A stretch of 54,609 bases of DNA from Candidatus Egerieimonas intestinavium (GCA_018711815.1 DVHU01000081.1:1-54609); one strand, 5' to 3'. Shown: positions 7,709 to 16,462, counted from the first letter of the stretch. Program-made: numbers and translations. The notes: a model not told the origin generated them from the letters alone.

Positions 7709-7807
7709 CCCGCAGCGGTATGCGATTTGTATGAATTTGCCGAGCACATCCTGGAGACCCTAGGCTCCAGGTGAGCGCAGGCTGAATACAAACGCATACC
7801 CTGCGGG
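7709..7807 (-). repeat. long hairpin element, copy 2 (inverted)
   Basis: Read on the minus strand, stems from outside in are CCCGCAG/CTGCGGG, GGTATGCG/CGCATACC, TTTGTAT/ATACAAA, GCC/GGC, GCGC/GTGC and an apical CCTGGAG/CTCCAGG. The strands between are the same as in copy 1: TCAGCCTGCGCTCA on one side and GTGCTCGGCAAATTC on the other. The two elements form an inverted pair bracketing the tandem array. Confidence 0.75.
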
Positions 7808-7836
7808 TAACTTCTGCCGGGGCAGCCACCAGCCGC

Positions 7837-8676
7837 CTACTCCTCTTCCCCCAGCCGGCTCACCTGCAGTCCCGCCTCCCCGGCGGCCTGCTCCAGATTT
7901 TCCGCCTCCTGCTTTCCTTTTACCCGCAGATACACCCGCTGTACCTGATAGCTCTCCCCGGCTTCCCGAAAGAATCTGCGCATCTGCTCCTGATCCATAT
8001 AGCAGTCCTGTCCCTCCGCCAATCCCAGAATCACCGCCGGGCGGCCCTGCTGATTGACTGTCCCGGAAGAGAGAGCTGCTCCCTGGCCTGTCGCTCCCTG
8101 GCCCGAGGCTCCCTGATTCACAGTTCCCTGTCCTGCTCCCGCTCCGGCATTTCCCCCGGGAGCCATGGGTTGAGCAGCGCCTGCGCTCTCCTCCCAGATT
8201 CCCAGCTGCAGAAAGGACGAAAGCTCTGGGTAGCTCTCCTCCATCTGGGCAATTCTGGCCTGGGAAGGATTCTTCCCGTCCCGGCCCTCAAAGGCGCTTA
8301 AGGCCTCCCGACCCAGCACCAGGGCTGGACTGTCCCCCAGGGCGACCTCCCCGGCGGCGCTCACCAGCTTAAAGGGGTAAGTCTCCAGATCCACGCCCCA
8401 GAGGGTCACCGGGCCGCTGTAATCCCCCAGAGTCAGCTGTCCCGAAAGCTCCAGTCCGCTGAAGGCCTCTGTCACTCCCGGAAAATTCGTCAGCTGCTCC
8501 AGCACCCGATCGGGGATACCCTCCTCCCCCAGGATCACCAGCTCCTGGAGCTCCCTCTGTTCCTTTAACTCCCAGACCATCACCGCCAGCTGCCAAAGCA
8601 AAGCTGCTGCCGCCAAAAAGGCAGGCAGCAGCAGCCACCAGCGGTACCATCTCTTCCCTTGGCTTTTTCTGTTCAT
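7837..8676 (-). CDS. membrane-anchored protein with MacB-core-like region
   Basis: A 279-residue protein, last gene of the RR-HK-lipoprotein-ABC operon. A basic start is followed by one membrane segment (WWLLLPAFLAAAALLWQLAVM, about residues 13-33). The outer part resembles the periplasmic core of MacB/FtsX-type permeases: a FPGVTEAFSGLELSGQ stretch, then a WGVDLETYPFKLVSAAGE stretch, then ALVLGREALSAF. It is interrupted by a Gly/Ala/Gln-rich linker with GASGQGATGQG-type repeats. There are no further membrane segments, so it is not a permease by itself. The start MNRKSQ at 8676 sits 3 bp after the preceding stop. The function is unknown. I infer that it is an extracytoplasmic accessory of the transporter. 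Confidence 0.65.
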   Translation of the reverse strand: MNRKSQGKRWYRWWLLLPAFLAAAALLWQLAVMVWELKEQRELQELVILGEEGIPDRVLEQLTNFPGVTEAFSGLELSGQLTLGDYSGPVTLWGVDLETYPFKLVSAAGEVALGDSPALVLGREALSAFEGRDGKNPSQARIAQMEESYPELSSFLQLGIWEESAGAAQPMAPGGNAGAGAGQGTVNQGASGQGATGQGAALSSGTVNQQGRPAVILGLAEGQDCYMDQEQMRRFFREAGESYQVQRVYLRVKGKQEAENLEQAAGEAGLQVSRLGEEE

Positions 8677-8678
8677 CT

Positions 8679-10445
8679 TTACCTCTTTCTGAGCTTTGCC
8701 GCCAAAAAGACAATCACTGCCAAAAGTCCCAGAATCACCAAGACCACCAGAGCAATCCACCACTGATTGGTTTCCGTCTGGGCCTCCTCCGGCACCTTCA
8801 GCTCCACCAGCTGGGGCTTGGCGATGGAGGAGGTCACCGACTGCTCCTGGGTATAGGTCTCCCCGTAGGCATCCTCGTAGGTCAGCACCAGTTTTCCCTC
8901 CACCAGGCCATACTTTTCTTCGTCGCTGCCCTGGGAGGATTCTCCCACGGCTTTCATATCTCTGGTTCCCACGTAGATATTCATGGAGCCCTCCCCGGTC
9001 TGCCCTGCCTCCAGGGTTCCCGCGAACACGCTCTCCCGGGGAAAGAGCCCCGGTACCTGCAGCTGCACCTGCACATTATAGAGGGGCGCCTTGCCCGTGT
9101 TCAGCACCCGCACTGTCCCGGACACCGTGTCCAGGGAGTACAGGGTATCCGCCAGCTGGAAGCCCTCCATCTGGATTCCCACCGGCTGGCTCACCTGCAG
9201 GAGCGTCTTTTCGCTGCCGGTACAGGCCGTTCCCTTGTCATCCTCGTACTCAAACTGCAGCTCCAGGGGCGTGCTTTTCTGCTGGGCGCTCTCGCTGATG
9301 TGAAGCTTTGTCTTCACCGTGGCTGTTCCCCCCGGGGAAATCTCTGGGAAATATGCGGAGCTGGTCTCCGGCAGCAGGCTGTTCTCCTCCGAAGCCAGCG
9401 TCACCTTCAGGTTGCAGATTTTTCGGGTGGTGTGCTTATTTTTCAACTGAAGCTCCAGCTCATAATCGGACCCGGCCGTCAACCGCTGACCGGACAGGCT
9501 GCAGGTCTCCAGCAGCAGCTTGGGCTGATGCAGCACCTCCTGGGTATCTCCCCCGGAGGCCCCGCCTCCCGAGCTTCCAATCAGAGCTCCGCTATCTCCG
9601 CCGGCACTTCCCAGGCTGTCTCCTGGATCTCCTCCGGCCTGATCGCCGCCCTGATCTCCGTCGCCCCCCTGATCACCGTTCTGGTCTCCTCCGGCCTGAT
9701 CGCCGCTGCCCCCCTGGCCGCCGCTGCCCGGCTCCCGGCCGTCGGTGACAGAGACAAAGAGCCGGTACTCCAGCTTCACCTCAGAGCCGTCCTTTTGCAC
9801 CCCCGTGGCCCGGATCATCACCGGCCAGCTTCCGTTTACTCTATCCTCCTTCAGGTTCACCTGACACTGATAGAGCCAAGCCGTCGCCTTCTCCTCCCCA
9901 AAGGTGTACTCCTTAGGGGTTACTTCCTTTTGGTAGTTGGCGTACACAAAGGGCTCGTCGCCAGTCTTTCCCAAATCCAGATTCACCGTCAGGGCATCCT
10001 CCTTTAGGCTGCCGCTAACCGTGAAGGGCACCGTCAGATAGAGAACGTCCTCCTTTACCGTGGGCACGTAACCCTTGGAAAAGGGCTGATTCATGTCCTC
10101 ATACACATGAACCGTGTCCAATCCCAGCCGGGCCTTTTCCTCCGGCTGCTGCTCCCCGGCCCCGGTCTCCTCTTGGGGAACCGCTGCCTCCCTTGAGGCT
10201 GTCTCTCCCTTCTGGGCCGCCGGAACTGATACCTCCTTGGAGGCTGTCAGCTCCTTTTGCCCCGTCGGCTCCTTTTTCACCGCCGACTCCTTTTGCGCCG
10301 CCGACTCCTTTTGCGCCGTCGCTTCCTTTTGTACCGCTGTTCCCGGCGCTGCCGCCGGGGCGGCCGCAACCGCCTCCGGTTTTCCTGCCAGGCAGCAGAC
10401 CGCCATAAGGGCGGCGGCCCATCCTCTTACTCTTCTTGTTCTCAT
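8679..10445 (-). CDS. large secreted, C-terminally anchored protein (CARDB-like)
   Basis: A 588-residue protein with a signal peptide (RRVRGWAAALMAVCCLAG...AVAAA). A low-complexity stretch with repeated QKE-type units follows (about 38-75). A first beta-rich domain (about 105-235) is followed by a Gly/Asp/Gln-rich linker (GGDQNGDQGGDGDQGGDQ and similar, 238-300). Two further beta-sandwich-like domains resemble CARDB or S-layer-associated modules. The C-terminus has a single membrane helix (WWIALVVLVILGLLAVIVFL) and a KLRKR stop-transfer. It should sit outside the membrane as a stalk-like protein. It overlaps the ATPase stop by 4 nt and is followed by the anchored protein, so it belongs to the transporter operon. 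A role in binding or presenting an extracellular ligand is inference. Confidence 0.7.
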   Translation of the reverse strand: MRTRRVRGWAAALMAVCCLAGKPEAVAAAPAAAPGTAVQKEATAQKESAAQKESAVKKEPTGQKELTASKEVSVPAAQKGETASREAAVPQEETGAGEQQPEEKARLGLDTVHVYEDMNQPFSKGYVPTVKEDVLYLTVPFTVSGSLKEDALTVNLDLGKTGDEPFVYANYQKEVTPKEYTFGEEKATAWLYQCQVNLKEDRVNGSWPVMIRATGVQKDGSEVKLEYRLFVSVTDGREPGSGGQGGSGDQAGGDQNGDQGGDGDQGGDQAGGDPGDSLGSAGGDSGALIGSSGGGASGGDTQEVLHQPKLLLETCSLSGQRLTAGSDYELELQLKNKHTTRKICNLKVTLASEENSLLPETSSAYFPEISPGGTATVKTKLHISESAQQKSTPLELQFEYEDDKGTACTGSEKTLLQVSQPVGIQMEGFQLADTLYSLDTVSGTVRVLNTGKAPLYNVQVQLQVPGLFPRESVFAGTLEAGQTGEGSMNIYVGTRDMKAVGESSQGSDEEKYGLVEGKLVLTYEDAYGETYTQEQSVTSSIAKPQLVELKVPEEAQTETNQWWIALVVLVILGLLAVIVFLAAKLRKR

Positions 10446-11083
10446 ACAGGAACCTCCCTCATTATTCCTCCGTCCATCTCAAACACCCGGTCGCAGAGTA
10501 TCCGGATGTCCTCCCCGTTGTGGCTGGCCAGAAGCACCGTCTTGCCAGCGGCCTTCTGCTTCAGCAAAAGACTGCGGATTTCCTCCACGCCGTGCTTATC
10601 CAGGCCGTTGAAGGGCTCATCCAGAATCAAAAGCCTGGGATCCTCCATGATGGCCTGGGCAATCCCCAGCCTCTGGCGCATACCCAGAGAATATTTGCCC
10701 ACAGGCTTTTTCATCTGGGGATCCAGACCCACCAGCTCCAGCACCCGGAGGATATCTTCGGAGGTCAGTCTGCCCCGCAGATCCGCCAGGATCTCCAGAT
10801 TCTTTCTGCCGCTGAGATTGGTGAGAAAGCCCGGCGTCTCAATGATCACCCCCAGCTCCTCCGGAAAATCCACATCCTTTCCGATCACCTTCCCTCCCAC
10901 CCGGATGGTTCCCGTGGTGGGGGGAAGGAAGCCGCAGATACACTTCATCAACACGGTCTTGCCGGAGCCGTTATTTCCCACGATGCCGTACACCCTTCCC
11001 GCCTCCAGGGAGAGACTCAGCTCCTTTAGCACCTGATCCTCCCCGAAGCGCTTGCTGACCTTGTCCAGCTCTATGTAGCTCAT
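10442..11083 (-). CDS. ABC transporter ATP-binding protein
   Basis: A 213-residue ATPase with Walker A GNNGSGKT (about 36-43), signature YSLGMRQRLGIAQA, Walker B LLILDEPFNGLD and switch histidine LASHNGED. Its length and DEPFNGLD/GMRQRL features match the ATPases of small ABC-2 or lantibiotic-immunity type exporters. It is coded between two permeases (upstream) and two extracytoplasmic proteins (downstream), in a tightly packed operon with gaps of at most 7 nt in this part. It most likely energises the two preceding membrane subunits. Confidence 0.9.
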   Translation of the reverse strand: MSYIELDKVSKRFGEDQVLKELSLSLEAGRVYGIVGNNGSGKTVLMKCICGFLPPTTGTIRVGGKVIGKDVDFPEELGVIIETPGFLTNLSGRKNLEILADLRGRLTSEDILRVLELVGLDPQMKKPVGKYSLGMRQRLGIAQAIMEDPRLLILDEPFNGLDKHGVEEIRSLLLKQKAAGKTVLLASHNGEDIRILCDRVFEMDGGIMREVPV

Positions 11084-11084
11084 G

Positions 11085-11813
11085 TCAAACCTCCTGGATG
11101 CTCCTGGCCAGGGAGAGCCCGTGAAGGGCCGCCGTGGCCAGAAGCAGAGTAAAAAGAAACAGGGGAAGCCCCGCCTGTCCGGGCCCCCAGTATTCCTCCG
11201 CCAGAATCCACTCCTGGGGGGAAATGCAGTACAATCCCTGGAGATACCGCTCCCGCAGAATCACCAGAAAATAATAGATCACAAAAGGCAGGCCGTAGGC
11301 CATATAAACGGATTTGGTCAGAGCCGCCAGGGCGGCGCTGACGTTGGCCAGGATTCCGGCAGTGAGCCCCAGCCGCAGCCCCGCGGAAGCCAGCAGGGAT
11401 ATGGTATCCCAGTTTGGCCCTCCCGTGGCCTCCTGTCCGAAGAAGATGGCGAAATACAAAAGCAAAACTGCCAGCTCCGCCGCCAGCCAGGCCAGGAACC
11501 CTCCCAGAGGAACCGTCACCAGCTTATCCAGCAAATACGTTCTTTTGGTCCTTCGGGTCAGCAAAAAGCGAATGAAGCCCAGCTGCTCCTCCCGCAGGTA
11601 AGCGTCCCCATAGGGGAGCACCGCCGCCGCGGGCAGGGCAAAGAGCACCACCTGGGAGCCGCAGGCCTCCTTCAGCAGCCGGTAGAAGGTTCCGGCCTCC
11701 AGAGCTTTCCCGGCCTCCCGGGTGGGAAAAGAGGTTCCCAGCACCAGGGCTGCCGCGGCCAAGGCGGCCGCCAGGTAGAACCCCTTTCCCTGCAGCATAC
11801 GTTTCCCGTCCAT
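11085..11813 (-). CDS. ABC-2-type permease subunit
   Basis: This 242-residue protein has about six hydrophobic segments, including AAALAAAALVLG near the start, FLAWLAAELAVLLLYFAIFF in the middle and LPLFLFTLLLATAALHG near the end. It carries a cytoplasmic LREEQLGFIRFLLTRRTKRTYLL loop, a feature of ABC-2 permeases that act on envelope compounds or peptides. Its ATG overlaps the previous stop by one base (TGATG) and its own stop is one base before the ATPase start. It shares layout with the preceding larger permease, and the two probably form a heterodimer. Confidence 0.75.
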   Translation of the reverse strand: MDGKRMLQGKGFYLAAALAAAALVLGTSFPTREAGKALEAGTFYRLLKEACGSQVVLFALPAAAVLPYGDAYLREEQLGFIRFLLTRRTKRTYLLDKLVTVPLGGFLAWLAAELAVLLLYFAIFFGQEATGGPNWDTISLLASAGLRLGLTAGILANVSAALAALTKSVYMAYGLPFVIYYFLVILRERYLQGLYCISPQEWILAEEYWGPGQAGLPLFLFTLLLATAALHGLSLARSIQEV

Positions 11814-12697
11814 CAGCGACCTCCCAAAAACATGAAATTATAGCGGCGCAGCCTCCACAGGGCCGCCAGGGCTGTCAGCGCCAGCACCGCCCCGAACACC
11901 GCCGCCGACTCCGCCACCGTGGGCAGCAGATCGTACCCGAAATTGTGGGAGGGATAGGTGCCATGGTTCAGGGGGCTCACCCAGCCCACAAATACCCGCA
12001 CCTTATACATTTCCCATTCCTCCAGCCCCAAAAGCTTTCCCAGCACCTTGGGATCCAGCAGAAACCCGTACACGCTGTAGGCCAGCCCCAGCAGCAGCCC
12101 CCGGCCTCCGGAAAACAGCAGACTCCCCAGAAGGATGAGAAAGCTTAAGGTCAGACTGTAGCACAGCAGCAGGAAAATCACCTGGAGCATACAGCCGTAG
12201 GGGCTGATGCTCTCCATGGCCTTCACCGTGGCTGGCACCTGCAGGGACTCCCCCAGGGAGGAGTACCCCAGAAGAGCCGCCGTCTCGCTCCACTGATTCC
12301 CCACAAAGGTGTAGCGGATGCACAGAAGCATCGTACTGGCCAGTATCCACAGCACATAGAGCCCTGTGGCCGCCCCCACATAGAGGAACTGCCCGGCCAG
12401 CCATCTCCTCCTGGTGATCCGCACCAGATAGTAGGGGGTGGCGGCATTTAGCTTGGGCAGATCGGAAAATAAAAGGAGCAGCAGCAGGGAGGCCAGCAGC
12501 ACCGCGGTGGTATCCCCGAAGGTCCAGATAAAAGGCTCCGCCGCCTGCATGGCCGTCCGGTAGCCCTCCGCCGCCTGGATCACCCGGTCGGAGAGCAGAT
12601 AGCTTAAGATCAGCCCCAGCAGGAAGGACAGAATCACCCGGGGATTTTTGTGAAATCCCCGGAAGTTATAGCGGACAACTGCCATTACCTGTCTCAT
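11813..12697 (-). CDS. ABC-2-type permease subunit
   Basis: A 294-residue membrane protein with a first membrane segment after NPRVILSFLLGLILSYLLSD and further ones near residues 65-85, 115-140, 190-225 and 260-285. It has the VRITRRRWLAGQFLYV motif, similar in position to the RRTKRTYLL loop of its neighbour, which supports a paired permease. Start choice is uncertain: the frame is open to 12748, but that would overlap the lipoprotein gene, and the ATG at 12697 is the first after its stop. Ribosome binding sequence before it is weak, so coupling to the upstream gene is likely. Confidence 0.72.
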   Translation of the reverse strand: MRQVMAVVRYNFRGFHKNPRVILSFLLGLILSYLLSDRVIQAAEGYRTAMQAAEPFIWTFGDTTAVLLASLLLLLLFSDLPKLNAATPYYLVRITRRRWLAGQFLYVGAATGLYVLWILASTMLLCIRYTFVGNQWSETAALLGYSSLGESLQVPATVKAMESISPYGCMLQVIFLLLCYSLTLSFLILLGSLLFSGGRGLLLGLAYSVYGFLLDPKVLGKLLGLEEWEMYKVRVFVGWVSPLNHGTYPSHNFGYDLLPTVAESAAVFGAVLALTALAALWRLRRYNFMFLGGR

Positions 12698-12704
12698 GGC
12701 CGCT

Positions 12705-14231
12705 TCAATAGCCCAGGCCCCGGTCAATAACCGTACCGTCCAGGGCATTTATGGTCAGAAAACTGTTGTATGGATATGCGTTCTCGTAAGAATACGCCTG
12801 TCCCTCGTACTCAATATCCTGGGACTGCTTGCCGAAGAAATCCCACACCGGCACCAAAAGCCCGCTTCTGGCGTCTGTGCCCGGATCGTAGATGCGCATG
12901 TAACCCAGGGTCACCCGGGAGACCTGCAGATCATATCTCTTCACTCCCGCACTGGCCAGATCAGAATTTTTTATGGCAATCATCTTTTCAAAAATTGTGC
13001 CGATCTCCGAGAAGCTCTTCAGGGCCGCATCCTTCACCTGGACCTCCTTCACCTCATAAAGGTTGCTGACCTGCGCCTGACACAGTCCCTCCCGGTTGAT
13101 GGTCACCACGCAGGTCTCGTAGGGCCAGGGTACAATGGTGCTGTCCATATCCTCCACCGCCGCCCCGGGGTTCATCTCGTAGGTTACAGGAAAGCCGTCC
13201 ACTGTGCGGGTAAAATAAAAGGTCCAGGCTCCGTCCTCGTATATGATGCTGCTCTGCTCCCCGCGCAGATCTCCGCTGTCCCGGCCCTTCATCACCAGCT
13301 CACTGCCCTGTATCTGAAAATCCGTAAGTCCTAAGTCCGCCACATACTGCTCTGCCTGCTTCTGGGCCTGTTCCCGGTCTCCGGCCCACTGCTCCACCTG
13401 TTCCCGGGCGGGAAGCCCTTCCCCTTCAGTGGCATCGTAGTTGTTGGCTAAGCTCCAATCAGAGCCATTCTCCGGATCGTAGACGCCTACCTTGGCGCTA
13501 AGGGAATCAAGCTCTCCCTGGGTGAACATCAGCTGGTACATCTTTCCATCCTTCTCCGCGACGCCCAGGAACATATCCCCTGCCTTGTCACTGCCCTGCA
13601 TGTAATCATTGGCCCCCAGGGCAGGCTGAATCTGCTTTTTCTCCACCGTCTCCGGAGCCTCCTCATAGGCCGCCTGAGCTGAATCGATGGCCTGCTGCAG
13701 GTTAAATACCGCGTCCAGGGTTTCCTCGTCGCAGGGCTCCCCCGCCTCCTGGCACTGCCGCTTATAGTCCTCCCGGTAGCCGTAGGGGTCTTCATTTCCG
13801 GCGGCCTGATAGCCTTTCAGCTCCTCCAGCTCCTTCAAAATCTCCGACTTAGTGCTCACCGTATAGGAATAAGCGTCGTAGATGGGCGCGTCCCCCAGGA
13901 AGCTCTCGGTAAACCGGTCGATAAATTCCTGGGTGAGGGGAACCGCTCCTATCTGATAGACGCTGATGGCGTCCGCCTCCGGCACCTCCACCTTAGCCTC
14001 CGCCTCCATGGTGAAAATCCCATCCTCGGACTTGGCCTGGGCCGTGTAGGTCTCCGGGGCTTCCACCCGCTCCCTGAGGCTGGTCCCCGCCTCCCCTTCC
14101 GCCGCCTCCTGATAATTTTCCACGCTGGCGCTGCCCTTCTCCCGGACGATCTTCTCCTCCGGAGTTTCCTGGCAGCCCCAGAGCAAAAGGGCTCCGGTCA
14201 AAAGCGAAATCGCCGCTAGTTTTTTTCTCAT
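12705..14231 (-). CDS. lipoprotein of the two-component/ABC locus
   Basis: A 508-residue lipoprotein. The signal peptide ends in a lipobox LLLWGC, so Cys about 20 should be lipidated and the protein held on the outer face of the membrane. The mature part is acidic and shows no family that I recognise with confidence. It resembles the large DUF-type lipoproteins often found in Clostridia next to small ABC exporters. GGAG lies 8 nt before the ATG at 14231; a TTG two codons upstream is a weaker start. It is the first gene after a 142-bp gap that holds a regulator-type direct repeat (14333-14350). Expression is therefore probably driven by the two-component system coded just upstream. Confidence 0.75.
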   Translation of the reverse strand: MRKKLAAISLLTGALLLWGCQETPEEKIVREKGSASVENYQEAAEGEAGTSLRERVEAPETYTAQAKSEDGIFTMEAEAKVEVPEADAISVYQIGAVPLTQEFIDRFTESFLGDAPIYDAYSYTVSTKSEILKELEELKGYQAAGNEDPYGYREDYKRQCQEAGEPCDEETLDAVFNLQQAIDSAQAAYEEAPETVEKKQIQPALGANDYMQGSDKAGDMFLGVAEKDGKMYQLMFTQGELDSLSAKVGVYDPENGSDWSLANNYDATEGEGLPAREQVEQWAGDREQAQKQAEQYVADLGLTDFQIQGSELVMKGRDSGDLRGEQSSIIYEDGAWTFYFTRTVDGFPVTYEMNPGAAVEDMDSTIVPWPYETCVVTINREGLCQAQVSNLYEVKEVQVKDAALKSFSEIGTIFEKMIAIKNSDLASAGVKRYDLQVSRVTLGYMRIYDPGTDARSGLLVPVWDFFGKQSQDIEYEGQAYSYENAYPYNSFLTINALDGTVIDRGLGY

Positions 14232-14295
14232 ATCCAATTCTCCCCTTTCCGAGCCCCCGTCATCCAGGGCCTCATACTCTTGTTCAGCTTCTGAC

Positions 14296-14350
14296 AGAAT
14301 ACGCTAATTCCCTGCAACAAGTCCTCGCCCAGTTGTAACGAAATTGTAAA
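14296..14350 (-). promoter_or_regulatory. promoter with OmpR-type direct repeat before the lipoprotein gene
   Basis: The minus strand reads TTTACAATTTCGTTACAA (14350-14333), two TTACAA half-sites 11 bp apart. A TATTCT box (14296-14301) follows 31 bp later. The same arrangement occurs at 16543-16596 in front of the regulator gene. I infer that the response regulator of this locus binds both. Confidence 0.6.
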
Positions 14351-14372
14351 CCTCCCCGAAAGAAAAACCTGA

Positions 14373-15770
14373 TCACTCCGGCCAGCACATCAGCACCAGG
14401 GTGCCCTCCCCGGGGCAGCTCTCGATCTGCAGCCGTGCGCCGTGAAGCTCGGCAATCTGGCGGCAGAGGGCCAGGCCCAATCCGGCCCCTCCCGCTTTTC
14501 TGCTTCTGGATTTATCCACCATGTAAAAGGCCTCCGTCACCCGGGAAATCTCTTCCTGGGGAATTCCGCAGCCAAAATCCCGAAGGCCGATTCCCCGGCG
14601 GTCCGCCGTGAGCACCAGGCGGCCTCCCGGCTCAGTGGCCTTGCAGCCGTTGTCTATGAGATTTAACAGAAAGCTCATCAGCAGATCCTCATCCCCCCAC
14701 AGGGTTTCCCTGGGGCAGGAAATCTCCCGTTCCAGTCGGATGTCTTTTTGCTTAAGCCTGTACCGGGCCACCTCCTGGGCCCGGTCAAAGAGGCCCGCCA
14801 GGGAAATCTCCCTAAGCTCCAGGCGGCCCTCCTCCTGATAGAGACCCGTGAGCTCCAGCATCTTGGCCGAAAGCCCCGAGAGTCTCCGACATTCCGATTC
14901 GATGTAGCTTAAGGCCTTCTCCTGCTTCTCCTGGGGCAGCTTCACCCGCTGCAGGGTCTGGGCATAGCCTAAGATAGCGGTCATGGGAGTCTTCAGCTCG
15001 TGGGCCAGACTGCCCAGCAGCTGCCGCTGACGCTGATTCATCTCTGAGAGCTCCTGGACATGGGCCTCCACCTTTTCCGCCATTTGGTCAAAGCTTTCCG
15101 CCACCTGGCCTATCTCATCCCGGCGTTTCATGCCGGTGCGCACCCCGTAGTTTCCCCCGGCGATCTGGTTGGCCGCCTCCTGCATCCGCCGGAAAGGGCG
15201 CCACAGCCCGTGAATCACCAGCTGCAGCAGCAGCACAAACACCAGTCCCAGAAGCACTGCCGCCCCCAGCCCCTGAGCCATCACTCTCCTCATCCGCGCA
15301 TAAACCTCCGTCACGTCCCGGTAGTGGACCACCGTACACCTTTCCGCGGACAGCTGAAACTTTGTGACAAATACCAGAAGATTCTTACCTCCCTCCTCCT
15401 GTTCAAAGACGCGGCCGCCGATTTCCAGAGAACCAATCTCTCCCTGCGCCATCTTCCTCTTGTATGACTCCCAGTCAAATTCATAGCCTGTCATGTTGTA
15501 CAGCTCCTGCTCTCCCAGATACAGGGCGCTGGTCCTGTCAAAATTATCCCGGAAAAGCTGCCTCAGCAGCACCTGGGACGCGGATTCCTGGATGCTGTCC
15601 GCCGCCCGCTCCAGCTGATTCTGCCGCCGGGCCAGCTGCTGCTCCTCGCCCTCCTGAATCTGCTCCAGGATGCTCTGGCGGCTACGGCTCAGCATCCAGC
15701 CGGAAAAAAACAAGCTGAACAGGAAAAAGACCCCGGCTGCCGCCAGGGCTATCTTTGTGGCAAATTTCAT
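14373..15770 (-). CDS. sensor histidine kinase (HAMP-HisKA-HATPase)
   Basis: A 465-residue membrane kinase. One membrane helix lies near residues 6-28, an extracytoplasmic sensor region of about 130 residues follows, and a second helix lies near 165-190. A HAMP linker follows, then HisKA with SLAHELKTPMTAILGY (phosphoacceptor His). The catalytic domain has the N box NLIDNGCKAT, the G1 box DFGCGIP and the G2 box GGAGLGLALC. It overlaps nothing and starts one base after the regulator stop, with GGAGG 6 nt upstream. It should phosphorylate the adjacent OmpR-type regulator. The stimulus is unknown; the neighbouring exporter genes suggest an envelope signal. Confidence 0.93.
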   Translation of the reverse strand: MKFATKIALAAAGVFFLFSLFFSGWMLSRSRQSILEQIQEGEEQQLARRQNQLERAADSIQESASQVLLRQLFRDNFDRTSALYLGEQELYNMTGYEFDWESYKRKMAQGEIGSLEIGGRVFEQEEGGKNLLVFVTKFQLSAERCTVVHYRDVTEVYARMRRVMAQGLGAAVLLGLVFVLLLQLVIHGLWRPFRRMQEAANQIAGGNYGVRTGMKRRDEIGQVAESFDQMAEKVEAHVQELSEMNQRQRQLLGSLAHELKTPMTAILGYAQTLQRVKLPQEKQEKALSYIESECRRLSGLSAKMLELTGLYQEEGRLELREISLAGLFDRAQEVARYRLKQKDIRLEREISCPRETLWGDEDLLMSFLLNLIDNGCKATEPGGRLVLTADRRGIGLRDFGCGIPQEEISRVTEAFYMVDKSRSRKAGGAGLGLALCRQIAELHGARLQIESCPGEGTLVLMCWPE

Positions 15771-15771
15771 C

Positions 15772-16434
15772 TCACACCTCCAACCGGTAGCCGATCCGCG
15801 GAACCGTGCGGATCACATCATAAAAGTCCAGCTTCTTCCGAAGCCTTCCCACATGAACGTCGATGGTTCTGGTCTCCCCGGCAAATTCCACTCCCCACAG
15901 GGCCCGCAGCAGCTGTTCCCGGCTGATGGCCACGTTCTTATACTTCACAAACATCAGCAGACAGTCAAATTCCATGGGCTTTAGGGCCACCTCCTGACCG
16001 CCCTTGAACACCTGGCGCTTGGCAGGATAGATCTCCACATCCCGAACCCGGAAGCAGTTCTCCTCCCCCAGGCCCCGGCGCTTGAGCACCTTCTCTATGC
16101 GCACCAGCAGCTCCAGCATCTCGAAGGGCTTCACCAGATAATCCTCCGCCCCCTCCTTGAGCCCCCGGACCTTGCTGGTCAAATCTCCCCGGGCGGTGAG
16201 AAAAATCACCGGGATTCCCGCCTTCCGGAAGGCTGGCAGCAGGGCAAATCCGTCCTGTCCCGGCAGCATCACATCCAGGAGGGCCAGATCCGCGTTCAGC
16301 CCCTCCTCCAGGGCTGCGGCCGCCTCTTCCCCATCCCGGATGGCCGCAGCCTCATAGCCCGCCGCCTCCAGATTCATGCACAGCAAGTCGCTGATGGCTT
16401 CCTCATCCTCAATCACCAGTATCTTTCCCTTCAT
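15772..16434 (-). CDS. OmpR-family response regulator
   Basis: A 220-residue regulator. The receiver domain has acidic residues ED at 9-10, phosphoacceptor Asp54 in LALLDVMLPGQDG, Thr in FLTARG and Lys in YLVKPFEMLEL. The winged-helix output domain ends RTIDVHVGRLRKKLDF...RTVPRIGYRLEV. It is the first gene of the operon and has GGAGAGGGCA before the ATG. A direct repeat TTTACAATATGGTTACAT upstream of its promoter matches one upstream of the lipoprotein gene, which suggests autoregulation. The 5' leader contains two stable hairpins. Confidence 0.95.
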   Translation of the reverse strand: MKGKILVIEDEEAISDLLCMNLEAAGYEAAAIRDGEEAAAALEEGLNADLALLDVMLPGQDGFALLPAFRKAGIPVIFLTARGDLTSKVRGLKEGAEDYLVKPFEMLELLVRIEKVLKRRGLGEENCFRVRDVEIYPAKRQVFKGGQEVALKPMEFDCLLMFVKYKNVAISREQLLRALWGVEFAGETRTIDVHVGRLRKKLDFYDVIRTVPRIGYRLEV

Positions 16435-16462
16435 TGCCCTCTCCTGTCCTTTCCTTCAATAT

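Noticed and set aside
7057-7797. Open frames with 19-residue repeats on both strands
   Set aside because: The repeat period varies by one base, shifting the frame, and no ribosome binding site or conserved protein supports coding.
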